Below, piece by piece: positions 42,185 through 51,529 of a stretch of DNA of 51,551 nucleotides. The first letter of the stretch is position 1, and every line of letters starts with the position of its first letter. The position numbers were made by a program, and so were the translations under genes. Under the pieces are notes generated by a model. That model saw nothing but the letters and a program-made list of their open reading frames with translations. It was not told the origin of the DNA and did no database searches. Source of the DNA: Ruminococcus sp. (lineage in GTDB: Bacteria; Bacillota; Clostridia; Oscillospirales; Ruminococcaceae); contig JAFSBM010000119.1 in the NCBI GenBank assembly GCA_017437285.1, forward strand, positions 1-51,551, read 5' to 3'.

Positions 42185-43613
42185 TATGAGTTTTCTTTGC
42201 CTTGCTTTCGGGATTTATTGTACTGCATCCTGCAATTGCCCAGAAAATCGGGGTAAATGCCGTACTGCTGCAACATATGATAAACAATAATCCGCCCATT
42301 ACTGTTATAAGCACAAGTCCCAATGTCAGCTTGTTTTTTGTTTTTCTGTAATTGAGAACACCTGCCGCAAATGCTCCGATAATTGATACTGCAAAGGCTA
42401 TAGCTGAGGGAATTCCCCTTGTAGCCGCTGTATTCAGATACTCGTTGTACATTCTGTCAAATGTTCCCTTGTTTAAACCTGCTATGTCCTCAACGTAAAC
42501 AGCGTCAGCTTCCATTAATCCGAAATTGTAAAGCTGAGGATATACAAGCTGATCAGGGCCTGTTCCCACAAGACCGTATTTGCTTATCAGGTCATTTGTT
42601 TTACGTGACATATAATAATACACATCTGCTGTATTGTCAATATCAACAAGATTTGAGTCAGCCTCACCGCTGGCATTAAGTCGCATATAGCTGTCGGCAA
42701 ACCACAATATTCTGCCGTCATAAAGGCGATAGCTGTCAATATTTCCGATAACTCCGCAATTTACAATTACCACCGCTGCCGCCGCAGGAACGATAATTCC
42801 CAAAACGCTCAGAAGATTTTTCTTAGGAGCTTTAGCAGCAAGAAGTATTATAATTCCAGCCACAGCTGCAAGAGCTGTTCCGCATATTCCAACGAGGGAA
42901 TAAGTAAACATATTCACAAAAGAGAAAAGACATATTGAAACAACGCAAATGACTTTCGATTTTTTGCCCTCAAAGAAAATCAAACCGCAAATCGCTGCCA
43001 CAATGGAAATACTAAGCACCATTGCAAGGAAAATCGGTGACTGTGAAAAACCCGATGCCGCATTGATTTCAATTTTAAGAGAAACTTTTGAAAAGTCGCT
43101 GATTTCTCCTGTAAAAATCTGCACAATACCCACAAAAGAATTAAGCAGACCATTTGCAATAACTCCCCATAGGAGGTCCTTACGTGCCTTTTCCGTCTTA
43201 ATACATGACGCTGTGAGGAAAATGCAGCCGTAGAACATTATCGCCAGCACGCCCTCGCCTCTGCCCGGATAGCCGTTGATTGATATGAGAACATCATAGG
43301 AATTCACCATTGAGATAATTGCCCACAATAGAGAAAATCCCATTGCAGCGGCAGGAACAGCAATCTTCTTGCTGACGTATTTTTTAATTCCGCCAATGAG
43401 GGCAAGTATCATACACAATACTCCGCCCACTGTTACACCAACCGAGGAAAGGCTGTACATCTTAATTCCGCTTAAAACGGGAATTGCCGTTGTAAGGGAC
43501 GAAAGCAATATTGTTGCAGCCAATCCCCTTGAGGCAAGCTTTGAATATTGCTCCTCAGTTAAATTTAAAATGAAATTTGATTTTTCTGTTGTGTTGAATA
43601 GCTGCTTTGCCAT
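42174..43613 (-). CDS. O-antigen ligase/polymerase-like membrane protein
   Basis: The 479-residue protein has about 11-12 membrane helices. The block INGYPGRGEGVLA, a large loop with DGRILWFADSY, and YGLVGTGPDQLVYP correspond to the Wzy_C/O-antigen ligase family, which moves glycans onto acceptors at the outer face of the membrane. The final codons, CAT ACC AAT CCC TAA, run into the inverted repeat of element A: Asn, Pro and the stop lie inside the element, and the preceding His-Thr codons span its TA border. The original C-terminus was therefore probably replaced. AAGGAGG precedes the ATG, directly after the RNase Y terminator. Confidence 0.8.
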   Translation of the reverse strand: MAKQLFNTTEKSNFILNLTEEQYSKLASRGLAATILLSSLTTAIPVLSGIKMYSLSSVGVTVGGVLCMILALIGGIKKYVSKKIAVPAAAMGFSLLWAIISMVNSYDVLISINGYPGRGEGVLAIMFYGCIFLTASCIKTEKARKDLLWGVIANGLLNSFVGIVQIFTGEISDFSKVSLKIEINAASGFSQSPIFLAMVLSISIVAAICGLIFFEGKKSKVICVVSICLFSFVNMFTYSLVGICGTALAAVAGIIILLAAKAPKKNLLSVLGIIVPAAAAVVIVNCGVIGNIDSYRLYDGRILWFADSYMRLNASGEADSNLVDIDNTADVYYYMSRKTNDLISKYGLVGTGPDQLVYPQLYNFGLMEADAVYVEDIAGLNKGTFDRMYNEYLNTAATRGIPSAIAFAVSIIGAFAAGVLNYRKTKNKLTLGLVLITVMGGLLFIICCSSTAFTPIFWAIAGCSTINPESKAKKTHTNP

Positions 43614-43628
43614 TTTTTATTCCTCCTT

Positions 43629-43659
43629 AAAAAAACTGCGGATGCCTTGACATCCGCAG
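43629..43659 (-). terminator. Terminator of RNase Y gene
   Basis: Minus strand CTGCGGATG-TCAAGG-CATCCGCAG followed by T7 (A run at 43629-43635). The T run almost touches the ribosome site of the next gene. Confidence 0.8.
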
Positions 43660-43702
43660 CGATTCTTTAAGCAGCACCGCACATTTTCTGTGCCGATCCG
43701 CC

Positions 43703-45280
43703 TTATTTTGCGTAATCTGTAACTCTGCTCTCTCTGATGAGGTTAACCTTGATCTGTCCGGGATAATCCATTTCAGCCTCAATCTGCTGTGCAATCTGTC
43801 TTGCAACAAGCACCATTTTCTCATCGTTGATAACTTCGGGAACAACCATAATTCTGACTTCTCTGCCTGCCTGTACTGCAAAGCATTTTTCAACGCCGTT
43901 GTATGAAGTACAGATTTCTTCAAGCTTCTGAAGTCGCTTGATGTAACTCTCGTAGTTTTCGCTTCTTGCGGCAGGTCTTGCAGCGGATATTGCGTCAGCT
44001 GCCTGAACGATACAAGCGATAACCGTCTTAGGTTCAACATCGTTATGGTGTGCCTCTACAGCGTGAATAACTACTGCATTCTCGTTGTACTTCTTACATA
44101 CATCAACACCAATCTGAACGTGTGATCCCTCGATTTCGGAAGTAAGAGCCTTACCGATATCGTGGAGAAGTCCCGCACGTCTTGCCATATTAGCGTCAAC
44201 TCCCAACTCAGCTGCAAGAACTCCGCAGAGCTTAGCAACTTCAATTGAGTGGTCGAGAACATTCTGTCTGTAGCTTGTACGGAATTTAAGTCTACCCAGA
44301 AGCTTGATAAGCTCATGGTTAATTCCGTGAACATTAGTTTCAATTACAGCTCTTTCACCCTCCTGCTTGATGCGGTACTCAACCTCACGGCGAGCCTTAT
44401 CAACCATTTCCTCAATGCGTGCAGGGTGAATTCTTCCGTCAGCAATAAGCTTTTCAAGTGCGATTCTTGCCACCTCACGGCGAATCTGATCGAAGCATGA
44501 AAGTGTAATTGCCTCAGGTGTGTCGTCAATGATAAGGTCAACTCCTGTAAGAGTTTCGAGGGTTCTGATATTTCTTCCCTCACGACCGATAATACGTCCC
44601 TTCATTTCGTCATTGGGCAGAGGAACAACGGAAACTGCCGCCTCCGAAACCTGATCTGCCGCAACCTTTGCGATGGCAAGAGAAATCTGACTTCTTGCCT
44701 TTTCGTTGCATTCATCCTTGAGCTGCTGCTCATAAGCTGCGATTTTGACAGCCTTTTCGTGAACAAGGTCGTCCTCCAGCTTGGACAGTATGTACTCCTT
44801 AGCCTGATCTTTTGTGAATTCTGAAATACGCTCTAAAACGTCCATTTCGGATTTCTTGATCTGCTCTGCTTCCTTGAGTTTTTCGTCAGCACTCTTAATT
44901 TTCTGATTGAGAGTTTCTTCCTTCTTTTCAAGGTTATCAGTTTTCTTGTCGAGATTTTCTTCTTTCTGCTGCATACGTCTTTCCTGACGTGACAGCTCAG
45001 CTCTGCGATCCTTGATTTCCTTATCAGCCTCGCTGCGGAGCTTGTGAATTTCGTCCTTAGCCTCAACAAGTGCGCTCTTTTTCTTTGCATCTGCGTCCTT
45101 TTCAGCATCAGCGACAATACGCTCAGCCTGTTTCTCAGCAGAGCCAACCATAGCTTCTGCATCACGCTTACGCTGTTCTACGCCTGCCGCAACGCCTTTT
45201 TTGTAGGACATAAATCCGCCGCCGGCAAAGCCTGCAATAAGAGCGATAAGTATAAGCACAATAGCAATAACGGGATCCAT
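43703..45280 (-). CDS. rny: Ribonuclease Y
   Basis: The gene encodes 525 residues from the ATG at 45280 (MDPVIAIVL); an ATG three codons earlier is too close to AAGGAGG. It has an N-terminal membrane helix (1-24), a long charged coiled coil (about 30-200), a KH domain with [12 protein letters not shown] (228-239) and an HD domain with H373-D374 in LLHDIGKA. It is the membrane-anchored endonuclease that initiates mRNA decay in Firmicutes. A consensus promoter 370 bases upstream implies a long leader. Confidence 0.96.
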   Translation of the reverse strand: MDPVIAIVLILIALIAGFAGGGFMSYKKGVAAGVEQRKRDAEAMVGSAEKQAERIVADAEKDADAKKKSALVEAKDEIHKLRSEADKEIKDRRAELSRQERRMQQKEENLDKKTDNLEKKEETLNQKIKSADEKLKEAEQIKKSEMDVLERISEFTKDQAKEYILSKLEDDLVHEKAVKIAAYEQQLKDECNEKARSQISLAIAKVAADQVSEAAVSVVPLPNDEMKGRIIGREGRNIRTLETLTGVDLIIDDTPEAITLSCFDQIRREVARIALEKLIADGRIHPARIEEMVDKARREVEYRIKQEGERAVIETNVHGINHELIKLLGRLKFRTSYRQNVLDHSIEVAKLCGVLAAELGVDANMARRAGLLHDIGKALTSEIEGSHVQIGVDVCKKYNENAVVIHAVEAHHNDVEPKTVIACIVQAADAISAARPAARSENYESYIKRLQKLEEICTSYNGVEKCFAVQAGREVRIMVVPEVINDEKMVLVARQIAQQIEAEMDYPGQIKVNLIRESRVTDYAK

Positions 45281-45647
45281 ACAGTGCATTACCTCCTTTA
45301 AGCAATATTATTTGTATCATATAACACATACTGCCTCGGGCGGTTAATGCCGCATCATTTTATTCATTTGCTAAACATATATAGTGACAGGGACACCCCT
45401 GAAAAAGCCGGACAAACGTCCGTATTTGTTATATATCTCATACAGATTCCAATAAAACAAAGATAAATCCGACATAAGCCCTTCATTTATCAGCGTCAGA
45501 ACCCCCGATAAACAGCTTTTTTCTGCCGTTTTTGCCCGTATATTTATCCGAAATCGGTATTATCCGCAATCTCCCGACTGCGAAATGATTTAAAACAAAG
45601 CTGCATTACTGCCTGAAAGCAATATTTCTGCAAAATACAACATATTC

Positions 45648-45676
45648 ATTATACACTTTTTTGAGGCTTCTGTCAA
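45648..45676 (-). promoter_or_regulatory. Promoter of rny
   Basis: Minus strand TTGACA (45671-45676), 17-nt spacer, TATAAT (45648-45653): perfect consensus. Confidence 0.85.
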
Positions 45677-45832
45677 TAGATTTCTGACGAATTATTACAA
45701 AACAGTAAAATTTAATTTTGTTAACTTTACCGTAAATTTCAAAAAGTGTGTTCACAGGGGAATAAAATATACTTCTATATTATAAATAATTGTGCAAAGT
45801 AACAGTTATTCTTCTTATTTTATTAAAAAAGG

Positions 45833-45861
45833 TTGAATTTTTCTCACCGCTGTGCTATAAT
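45833..45861 (+). promoter_or_regulatory. Promoter of the membrane protein/dehydrogenase/proBA operon
   Basis: TTGAAT (45833-45838), 17-nt spacer, TATAAT (45856-45861). The leader contains the hairpin GACTGTAT/ATACAGTC (45916-45938) and a possible GGCTTTTT/AAAAAGCC pairing. Confidence 0.75.
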
Positions 45862-45961
45862 AAAGCTAATAGGCTTTTTTCGCATTTACCACCAAAAAGC
45901 CGCTATTCTTGGCACGACTGTATGCCGTAAATACAGTCCCTTTCACGGACAGGAGTGACCT

Positions 45962-46306
45962 ATGTTCAACCCAAATTTATTTCAGATTCTCGATGTTACA
46001 AAGCCTGAAAATCCAAACCTTTTCCCATTCCCTTTTGAACTTCATATAGGATTTTCAATTGTTGCATTTTTATTTTTTATGTTAAGATTTCTCTTTGATA
46101 AACGACCATATCAGTTTATTCTCGCCCTTGCAATCCCATTTTCAATGACTCTTTGGCTGTCTGAAAATAAAGTGTGGTTCTACACCGTGGGAGCAATTGA
46201 ATTCGGCTTGCTGCTTATCGCTTTCATTTCCGATTTGATTTACAAGGCAAAGCACCCCGAACTGAAAGAAAAAGAAGAAAACAGCAAAAAGGAAAAGGCT
46301 GAATAA
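45962..46306 (+). CDS. Small membrane protein of unknown function
   Basis: The 114-residue protein has three membrane helices (about 28-45, 52-66 and 72-92) and a highly charged C-terminal tail (ELKEKEENSKKEKAE). ACAGGAGTG precedes the ATG. It is the first gene of the operon that continues two bases later with the dehydrogenase, proB and proA. No family recognised. Confidence 0.7.
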   Translation: MFNPNLFQILDVTKPENPNLFPFPFELHIGFSIVAFLFFMLRFLFDKRPYQFILALAIPFSMTLWLSENKVWFYTVGAIEFGLLLIAFISDLIYKAKHPELKEKEENSKKEKAE

Positions 46307-46308
46307 TT

Positions 46309-47259
46309 ATGAAAATTGTTATTCTCGACTGGTCAACAATGTGTGCCGCTGACGACCTCTCCCCCGATGTTTTCAGGGAATTCGGCGATGTGGACGTGTA
46401 CCCCCTCACTTCTCCCGAAGATGTGGTTTCACGTATCGGCAATGCTGAAATCGTCCTCTGCAACAAGGTGCTTATCACAAAAGAGGTAATCGACAGCTGC
46501 CCCAATTTGCGGTATATCGGACTTTTTGCCACAGGTTTCAACAATATTGATGTTGAATATGCCGCTGAAAAGGGAATTACCGTGTGCAATGCAGGTCAGT
46601 ATTCCACAAATGCCGTTGCACAGCAGGTTTTCGCCTATATTCTGGACTATTGCAGCCGCATTCGTGACTATGATAATTCCGTAAAAAACGGCGATTGGGA
46701 AACTTCCCCCTGCTTTTCATATTTCCCCATTCCCATTGCGGAAATGTGCGGAAAAACCCTGTCTATCGCAGGTTTCGGCTCAATCGGCAAGCGTGTGGCG
46801 GAACTCGGCTCGGCTTTCGGTATGAAAATTCTTGTAACTACAAGAACTGCTCCCGTAAACTGCCCCTATGAGGTGTGCGATATGGATACAGCAGTTAAAA
46901 ATGCCGATTTTCTCACATTCCATTGCCCTCTTACCGATAAGACTAAGGGTATGGTAAATGCCGAATTACTGGGGAAAATGAAGAATTCAGCCGTACTTAT
47001 CAACACTTCCCGTGGACCTGTTGTAAACGAAGCTGACCTTACAGAGGCTCTCAACAGCGGTAAAATTGCCGCCGCATATCTGGACGTTCTGGAGAAAGAG
47101 CCTATGTCCTCGGATACTCCCCTTAAAAATGCGAAAAACTGCGTTATTACGCCGCATACGGCATGGGCGGCATACGAAACAAGAGTTCGTCTGCTGAATA
47201 TCGTATGCGAAAATATCCGCTGCTGGCTCAATGATAAGCCGCAAAATAAAGTTAATTAA
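46309..47259 (+). CDS. D-isomer 2-hydroxyacid dehydrogenase
   Basis: The 316-residue protein has an NAD-binding Rossmann motif GFGSIG (155-160) and the catalytic triad R235 (NTSRGP), E264 (LEKEP) and H283 (TPHTAW). FATGFNNID is the substrate-loop motif. It is closest to the glycerate dehydrogenase/hydroxypyruvate reductase branch. It reduces a 2-oxoacid with NAD(P)H; the exact substrate is open. It lies between a small membrane gene and proB with tight spacing. Confidence 0.9.
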   Translation: MKIVILDWSTMCAADDLSPDVFREFGDVDVYPLTSPEDVVSRIGNAEIVLCNKVLITKEVIDSCPNLRYIGLFATGFNNIDVEYAAEKGITVCNAGQYSTNAVAQQVFAYILDYCSRIRDYDNSVKNGDWETSPCFSYFPIPIAEMCGKTLSIAGFGSIGKRVAELGSAFGMKILVTTRTAPVNCPYEVCDMDTAVKNADFLTFHCPLTDKTKGMVNAELLGKMKNSAVLINTSRGPVVNEADLTEALNSGKIAAAYLDVLEKEPMSSDTPLKNAKNCVITPHTAWAAYETRVRLLNIVCENIRCWLNDKPQNKVN

Positions 47260-47277
47260 TTCAAGGAAATGATAATA

Positions 47278-48069
47278 ATGAGAAACAATTCCGATAAAAA
47301 AAGAATAGTCATTAAACTCGGCACTTCAACTCTTGCCCATAGCACAGGCAAGCTGAATATCCGCCGTATGACCAATCTTGTCCGTGTAATCTCCGACCTC
47401 CACAATTCAGGCAAGGAGATTATTCTCGTGTCATCAGGTGCTGTGGGACTTGGCACAGGCAAACTCGGACTCCCCTCAAAGCCAAAGGAAACTAAAATGA
47501 AGCAGGCTGTTGCCGCTGTTGGTCAATGCGAACTTATGCATATTTATGACGATATGTTCGAAAAATACAGCGTAACTGTGGGACAAATTCTCCTTACAAA
47601 GGCGATTATCAACAATCCCACCCATTGCGAAAACTTCAAAAATACCGTGGAATCCCTCGTAAGTATGGGCGTAATCCCAATCGTTAACGAGAACGACTCC
47701 ATTTCAATTGACGAGCTGGAGCTTGAAATCGGCGAAAACGACTCTCTTTCGGCTCTCGTTGCATCACTTTCATCTGCGGATTTGCTCCTTATCCTGTCGG
47801 ATATTGACGGACTTTACGACTGCGACCCTCGAACAAATCCCAATGCAAAGCCAATTACCTACGTTGAGGAAATTACTGCCGAAATCGAAAACGCTGCCGG
47901 CGGTGCAGGCTCAAAGCTTGGCACAGGCGGTATGTCAACTAAGATAAATGCCGCTAAAATTGCCACAGAAGCAGGAATTGATATGGTAATTATGAACGGA
48001 AAAGACCCCGAACTTTTGTACGATTTGTTTGAAAACAAGGAAATCGGCACATTATTTAAGGCAAAATGA
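47278..48069 (+). CDS. proB: Glutamate 5-kinase without PUA domain
   Basis: The gene encodes 263 residues from the ATG at 47278 (AAGGA about ten bases upstream; an ATG at 47269 is too close). It is an amino-acid kinase fold with VIKLGTSTL, SSGAVGLG, NENDSIS and GTGGMSTKI. It phosphorylates glutamate, the first step to proline. The usual C-terminal PUA domain is absent, as in many Clostridia. The last four bases overlap the start of the next gene. Confidence 0.95.
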   Translation: MRNNSDKKRIVIKLGTSTLAHSTGKLNIRRMTNLVRVISDLHNSGKEIILVSSGAVGLGTGKLGLPSKPKETKMKQAVAAVGQCELMHIYDDMFEKYSVTVGQILLTKAIINNPTHCENFKNTVESLVSMGVIPIVNENDSISIDELELEIGENDSLSALVASLSSADLLLILSDIDGLYDCDPRTNPNAKPITYVEEITAEIENAAGGAGSKLGTGGMSTKINAAKIATEAGIDMVIMNGKDPELLYDLFENKEIGTLFKAK

Positions 48070-48398
48070 AGATACGTATAGACTTAAATGACCGACTTTT
48101 ACTTGAAAATGAGGTTATAAAAGCAATAACCGCTGACGGAGAACAGAAATTCCACATCTCCGAAGTAAAAATGGCTTTGATTATTACTACCGACTTAGGT
48201 CCGTTTTACGACGATATGGGACTTGCGTTGCATATCGACAAGGAAACAGCTATATTTATTATGTCAAGTCACCCTGATTATCAGACATTTTTGTTTGACC
48301 AATTTGGAAAATCGGTTAAAATTGACTATGACAAAATCATTGAAGCTTCAACTTGTACAGAAAATAAAATTTTTGAAATATATAAGAAAGAGGTGTAA
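48066..48398 (+). CDS. Unknown small protein inserted between proB and proA
   Basis: The 110-residue soluble, acidic protein (MKIRIDLNDRLLLENEVIKA) overlaps proB by four bases (ATGA) and ends three bases before proA. It has no signal, membrane helix or known motif. Translational coupling to proB suggests a role in, or regulation of, the kinase/reductase pair, but this is inference. It does not look like a displaced PUA domain by eye. Confidence 0.7.
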   Translation: MKIRIDLNDRLLLENEVIKAITADGEQKFHISEVKMALIITTDLGPFYDDMGLALHIDKETAIFIMSSHPDYQTFLFDQFGKSVKIDYDKIIEASTCTENKIFEIYKKEV

Positions 48399-48401
48399 AA
48401 T

Positions 48402-49649
48402 ATGAGCTACACACTTGAATTAGGAAAAAAGGCTAAGGCAGCTGAACCTGTTATCGCTTCTGCCTCTACCAACCTGAAAAATGAGGCTCTCGCCGCAATT
48501 TCAAAGGCTCTTATTGAAAATACTGCCCTTATTATGGCAGAAAACGAAAAGGACCTTATTGCCGCAAAGGAAAATAATATGTCTGCGGCTATGCAGGACC
48601 GCCTTAAACTGGACGAAAACCGCATTGCAGGCATTGCAAAGGGCGTTGATGAAATTATTGCCCTCAATGACCCAATCGGTCAGGTAATTGACGGATTTAA
48701 CCGCCCCAACGGTCTGCGAATCACTAAAAACCGTGTGCCTATGGGTGTTATCGGAATTATTTTTGAATCCCGTCCAAATGTAACTGTAGACGCTGCCGCA
48801 CTCTGCCTTAAAGCAGGTAACTGCGTTATCCTCAAAGGCGGAAAAGAGGCTATAAACTCAAATATCGTCCTCGGCAAGATTATGCGTGAGGCACTTGAAG
48901 CCTGCGGTCTGCCTGCTGATATTATTCAGGTTGTGGAAAATACTTCCCGTGAAACTACCAACGAGCTTATGAAGCTTAACGGCTATGTTGATGTGCTTAT
49001 CCCCCGTGGAAGTGCAAGACTTATTCAGGCTGTTGTGACAACTGCAACTGTTCCCGTTATCGAAACAGGTGCAGGAAACTGCCACGTTTACGTTGACTCC
49101 TCCGCTGAAATGGATATGGCGGTTGACATTACCGACAACGCTAAAACCCAGCGTCCTTCCGTGTGCAACGCTATCGAATCCCTCCTTGTTCATAAGGATG
49201 TGGCTGAAACTTTCCTCCCACTCATTGCGGAGCGTTTCAAATCCCACAGCGTTAAGATTTACGGTTGCGATAAGACAATCGACATTCTCGGCAATTCCGT
49301 TGAAAAAGCAACTGAAACTGAATATGCTACAGAATTCAACGATTTCACAATAGCTGTCAAAGTTGTGGAAAATATCGACGAGGCAATTGCTCATATCCGC
49401 AAATACAGCACTCGTCACTCTGAATGTATCGTGACTAAATCCCTTGATGCGGCACGTAAATTCCAGAATGAAGTTGATGCGGCGGCTGTTTATGTCAACG
49501 CTTCAACACGTTTCACAGACGGCGGAGAGTTCGGTTTCGGTGCAGAAATCGGAATTTCCACACAGAAACTCCATGCAAGAGGTCCAATGGGACTTACAGA
49601 GCTTACAACTGTTAAATACCTTATTGACGGAAACGGTCAGATAAGATAA
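48402..49649 (+). CDS. proA: Glutamate-5-semialdehyde dehydrogenase (gamma-glutamyl phosphate reductase)
   Basis: The 415-residue aldehyde dehydrogenase-fold enzyme has the catalytic C255 in RPSVCNAIESLLVH and the family motifs FESRPNVTVDA, ILKGGKEA and FGFGAEIGISTQKLHARGP. It reduces glutamyl-5-phosphate to the semialdehyde with NADPH, the second step of proline synthesis. AAAGAGGTG precedes the ATG. Last clear member of the operon. Confidence 0.96.
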   Translation: MSYTLELGKKAKAAEPVIASASTNLKNEALAAISKALIENTALIMAENEKDLIAAKENNMSAAMQDRLKLDENRIAGIAKGVDEIIALNDPIGQVIDGFNRPNGLRITKNRVPMGVIGIIFESRPNVTVDAAALCLKAGNCVILKGGKEAINSNIVLGKIMREALEACGLPADIIQVVENTSRETTNELMKLNGYVDVLIPRGSARLIQAVVTTATVPVIETGAGNCHVYVDSSAEMDMAVDITDNAKTQRPSVCNAIESLLVHKDVAETFLPLIAERFKSHSVKIYGCDKTIDILGNSVEKATETEYATEFNDFTIAVKVVENIDEAIAHIRKYSTRHSECIVTKSLDAARKFQNEVDAAAVYVNASTRFTDGGEFGFGAEIGISTQKLHARGPMGLTELTTVKYLIDGNGQIR

Positions 49650-49708
49650 TTTGAGATAATAAAATAAAAAAGTAACAATAATTTGTTTGATTTTTTAAGG
49701 AGATATAT

Positions 49709-51358
49709 ATGGCTATCAGAAAAGACCTTGACGATATGCTTAATAATCTGAAAGACGGCAAACCTCTCGAACAGCCGTCAGATACAAATGTTCAGGCGAA
49801 TGAACCCGTTCAGCAGGATGAATTCAAAAATGTGTCCGTGGATGACCTGCTCACCTCACTTTTAGGTGAGCCTTCAAGCGAATCCGCACAGGCAGATGCT
49901 CCCGCTGAGCCAATCGTCAAACCTAAGAGAAAGAAAATCGTCATTTCTCACGAATTGCCCGACTATGAAGCAATCAGACAGCAGTCACTCCGTGAGGACG
50001 CTGAACGTGCAGAAGCTGAAAAGAAAGCTGAAAGAGAGCGTCTGAAAGCTGAACGTGAGGCGGAAATGGCACGTATTCAGGCGGAGAAAAAGGCGGCAGA
50101 AGATGCCGAAAAGGCTCGCATTGAGGCTGAACGTAAAGCCGCCGCTGAGGCTGCCGAAAAGGCACGTATTGAGGCTGAGCGTAAAGCCGCTGAGGCTGCC
50201 GAAAAGGCACGTATTGAGGCTGAGCGTAAAGCCGCTGCTGAGGCTGCCGAAAAGGCTCGCATTGAGGCTGAACGTAAAGCTGCTGAGGCTGCCGAAAAGG
50301 CTCGCATTGAGGCTGAGCGTAAAGCCGCTGAGGCTGCTGAAAAGGCTCGCATTGAGGCTGAGCGTAAAGCTGCTGAGGCTGAAAAAATTTCAGTTCCCAT
50401 TGACGAAAACGAAATCCCACATTCCGACAACGACAGCATAATTGCTGACGCTGTTGCCGCTGTTTCAACTGATGAAAATACCATTGATGAGGCTGAGGAA
50501 ATCGAGGCTGAATTCAAGGAACTGCTTGAAAATGAAAACGGTTTCAGATTTTTCAAGAATAAGCCTAAAAAGGAAATCCCTCCCAAGCCTGTTGATACCG
50601 ATGAAAAATCACAGGGCGTTGCAGGAGTTCTCCACAATATTCTTGACGAAAATCCTGACGACATTATGAATAGTCAGAAATATTTCGCTGACTCCGAAAC
50701 TGAGCCTAAAAAGGGCAGATTCAAGAAGTTTTTCTATGCGTCTTTCGGCGTAATTTTCGCACTTTTAGCCTGTATCGGTCTTGTTACCGTTATTGCTAAA
50801 TCAATTTCATATTTCAACAGCTACACATCGGGAGAAACTAAAAAAGAGGGCTTTGAAGATATCCTCTACCCCGTTGTTATTATGGACATTGAGTCGTTCA
50901 ATGCCCCCACAGAGCTGCCCTCTGAGCAGGTTCTCACAGCTGCTATATGGTCAATGATTCTCGCTGATGACGTGACATTGCAGTACGAAAAGACCTTTGA
51001 CGTTGTGAAAATCCCTGCGGCTGACGTTGAATCCTACGCTGTTAAGCTTTTTGGCGAAAATCTCCCTGAGCTTACACATACAACCGTAGGCCCTGCTGAA
51101 TCCCGTTTCTACTACAACGAGGAAACAAAGTCCTACAACGTGCCAATCGCTCCCGTAACTTACACATACGCTCCAAAAATCAAGGAAGCTACAAAGAACG
51201 GCAACGAATACAAGGTTACAGTCGATTATATTGACGAGTTACCCTCTTGGCTCCCTGAAACATCTTCAAAATCCGTTCAGTTCACTCTCGTTGAAGTAAA
51301 CGGCGAATATCAGATTAAGTCAATGAATATTATCTCCCAAAGCAAGAATTCACTCTAA
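49709..51358 (+). CDS. Membrane protein with Ala/Glu-rich coiled-coil repeats
   Basis: The protein has 549 residues: a short N-terminal region with a conserved-looking [17 protein letters not shown], a charged helix (about 95-226) made of six [12 protein letters not shown] repeats, an acidic linker, one membrane helix (about 343-366) and an extracytoplasmic C-terminal domain (about 370-549) with alternating beta segments. With no N-terminal signal, the coiled coil should be cytoplasmic. I recognise no family; a wall-linked or structural role is possible. AAGGAG precedes the ATG, 59 bases after proA. Confidence 0.75.
   Translation: MAIRKDLDDMLNNLKDGKPLEQPSDTNVQANEPVQQDEFKNVSVDDLLTSLLGEPSSESAQADAPAEPIVKPKRKKIVISHELPDYEAIRQQSLREDAERAEAEKKAERERLKAEREAEMARIQAEKKAAEDAEKARIEAERKAAAEAAEKARIEAERKAAEAAEKARIEAERKAAAEAAEKARIEAERKAAEAAEKARIEAERKAAEAAEKARIEAERKAAEAEKISVPIDENEIPHSDNDSIIADAVAAVSTDENTIDEAEEIEAEFKELLENENGFRFFKNKPKKEIPPKPVDTDEKSQGVAGVLHNILDENPDDIMNSQKYFADSETEPKKGRFKKFFYASFGVIFALLACIGLVTVIAKSISYFNSYTSGETKKEGFEDILYPVVIMDIESFNAPTELPSEQVLTAAIWSMILADDVTLQYEKTFDVVKIPAADVESYAVKLFGENLPELTHTTVGPAESRFYYNEETKSYNVPIAPVTYTYAPKIKEATKNGNEYKVTVDYIDELPSWLPETSSKSVQFTLVEVNGEYQIKSMNIISQSKNSL
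50108..50383 (+). repeat. Coding tandem repeats of 45/48 bp
   Basis: Six copies of a 15- or 16-codon unit beginning [12 protein letters not shown], at residues 134, 150, 165, 181, 196 and 211. Near identity in DNA indicates recent expansion and likely length variation between strains. Confidence 0.9.
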
Positions 51359-51363
51359 AATAA

Positions 51364-51403
51364 TCGGCATTCGGAGCAATTCCGAGTGCCGAAAAATTTT
51401 TTT
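51364..51403 (+). terminator. Terminator of the coiled-coil membrane protein gene
   Basis: TCGGCA-T-TCGGA / TCCGA-G-TGCCGA around loop GCAAT, followed by AAAA and T7. Confidence 0.8.
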
Positions 51404-51459
51404 CGAAAAATTTTCAAAAATGTATGTGCTAAAATGAGATGAACCATCATAAAAAAAGA

Positions 51460-51527
51460 AGAAATTCCAACCGAGATATGGTATAATAAGTTTACCACAA
51501 CCAAATAACCAACTCGGAGGAATTTCT
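51460..51527 (+). promoter_or_regulatory. Promoter and translation-protecting inverted repeat at a probable IS left end
   Basis: AGAAATTCC-AA-CCGAG (51460-51475) pairs with CTCGG-A-GGAATTTCT (51513-51527), covering the ribosome site CGGAGG. An extended -10, TGGTATAAT (51479-51487), lies between the arms, so a native transcript lacks the 5' arm, whereas read-through RNA would contain both. Confidence 0.65.
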
Positions 51528-51529
51528 GT

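Larger units (their letters stand above)
45281..45961. other. 681-bp gene-free stretch between rny and the pro operon
   Basis: It contains the long minus-strand leader of rny (about 360 nt, with hairpins such as GGAC-GTTT-GTCC and CAGGGACACCCCTG), two divergent consensus promoters (45648-45676 minus, 45833-45861 plus) and a plus-strand leader with two stems. I see no ORF or known RNA family. Confidence 0.7.

Noticed and set aside
49974-50664. Overlapping minus- and plus-frame ORFs over the Ala/Glu repeats
   Set aside because: Frame shadows of the 45/48-bp coding repeats; the frame beginning at 49709 has the start site, membrane helix and terminator.
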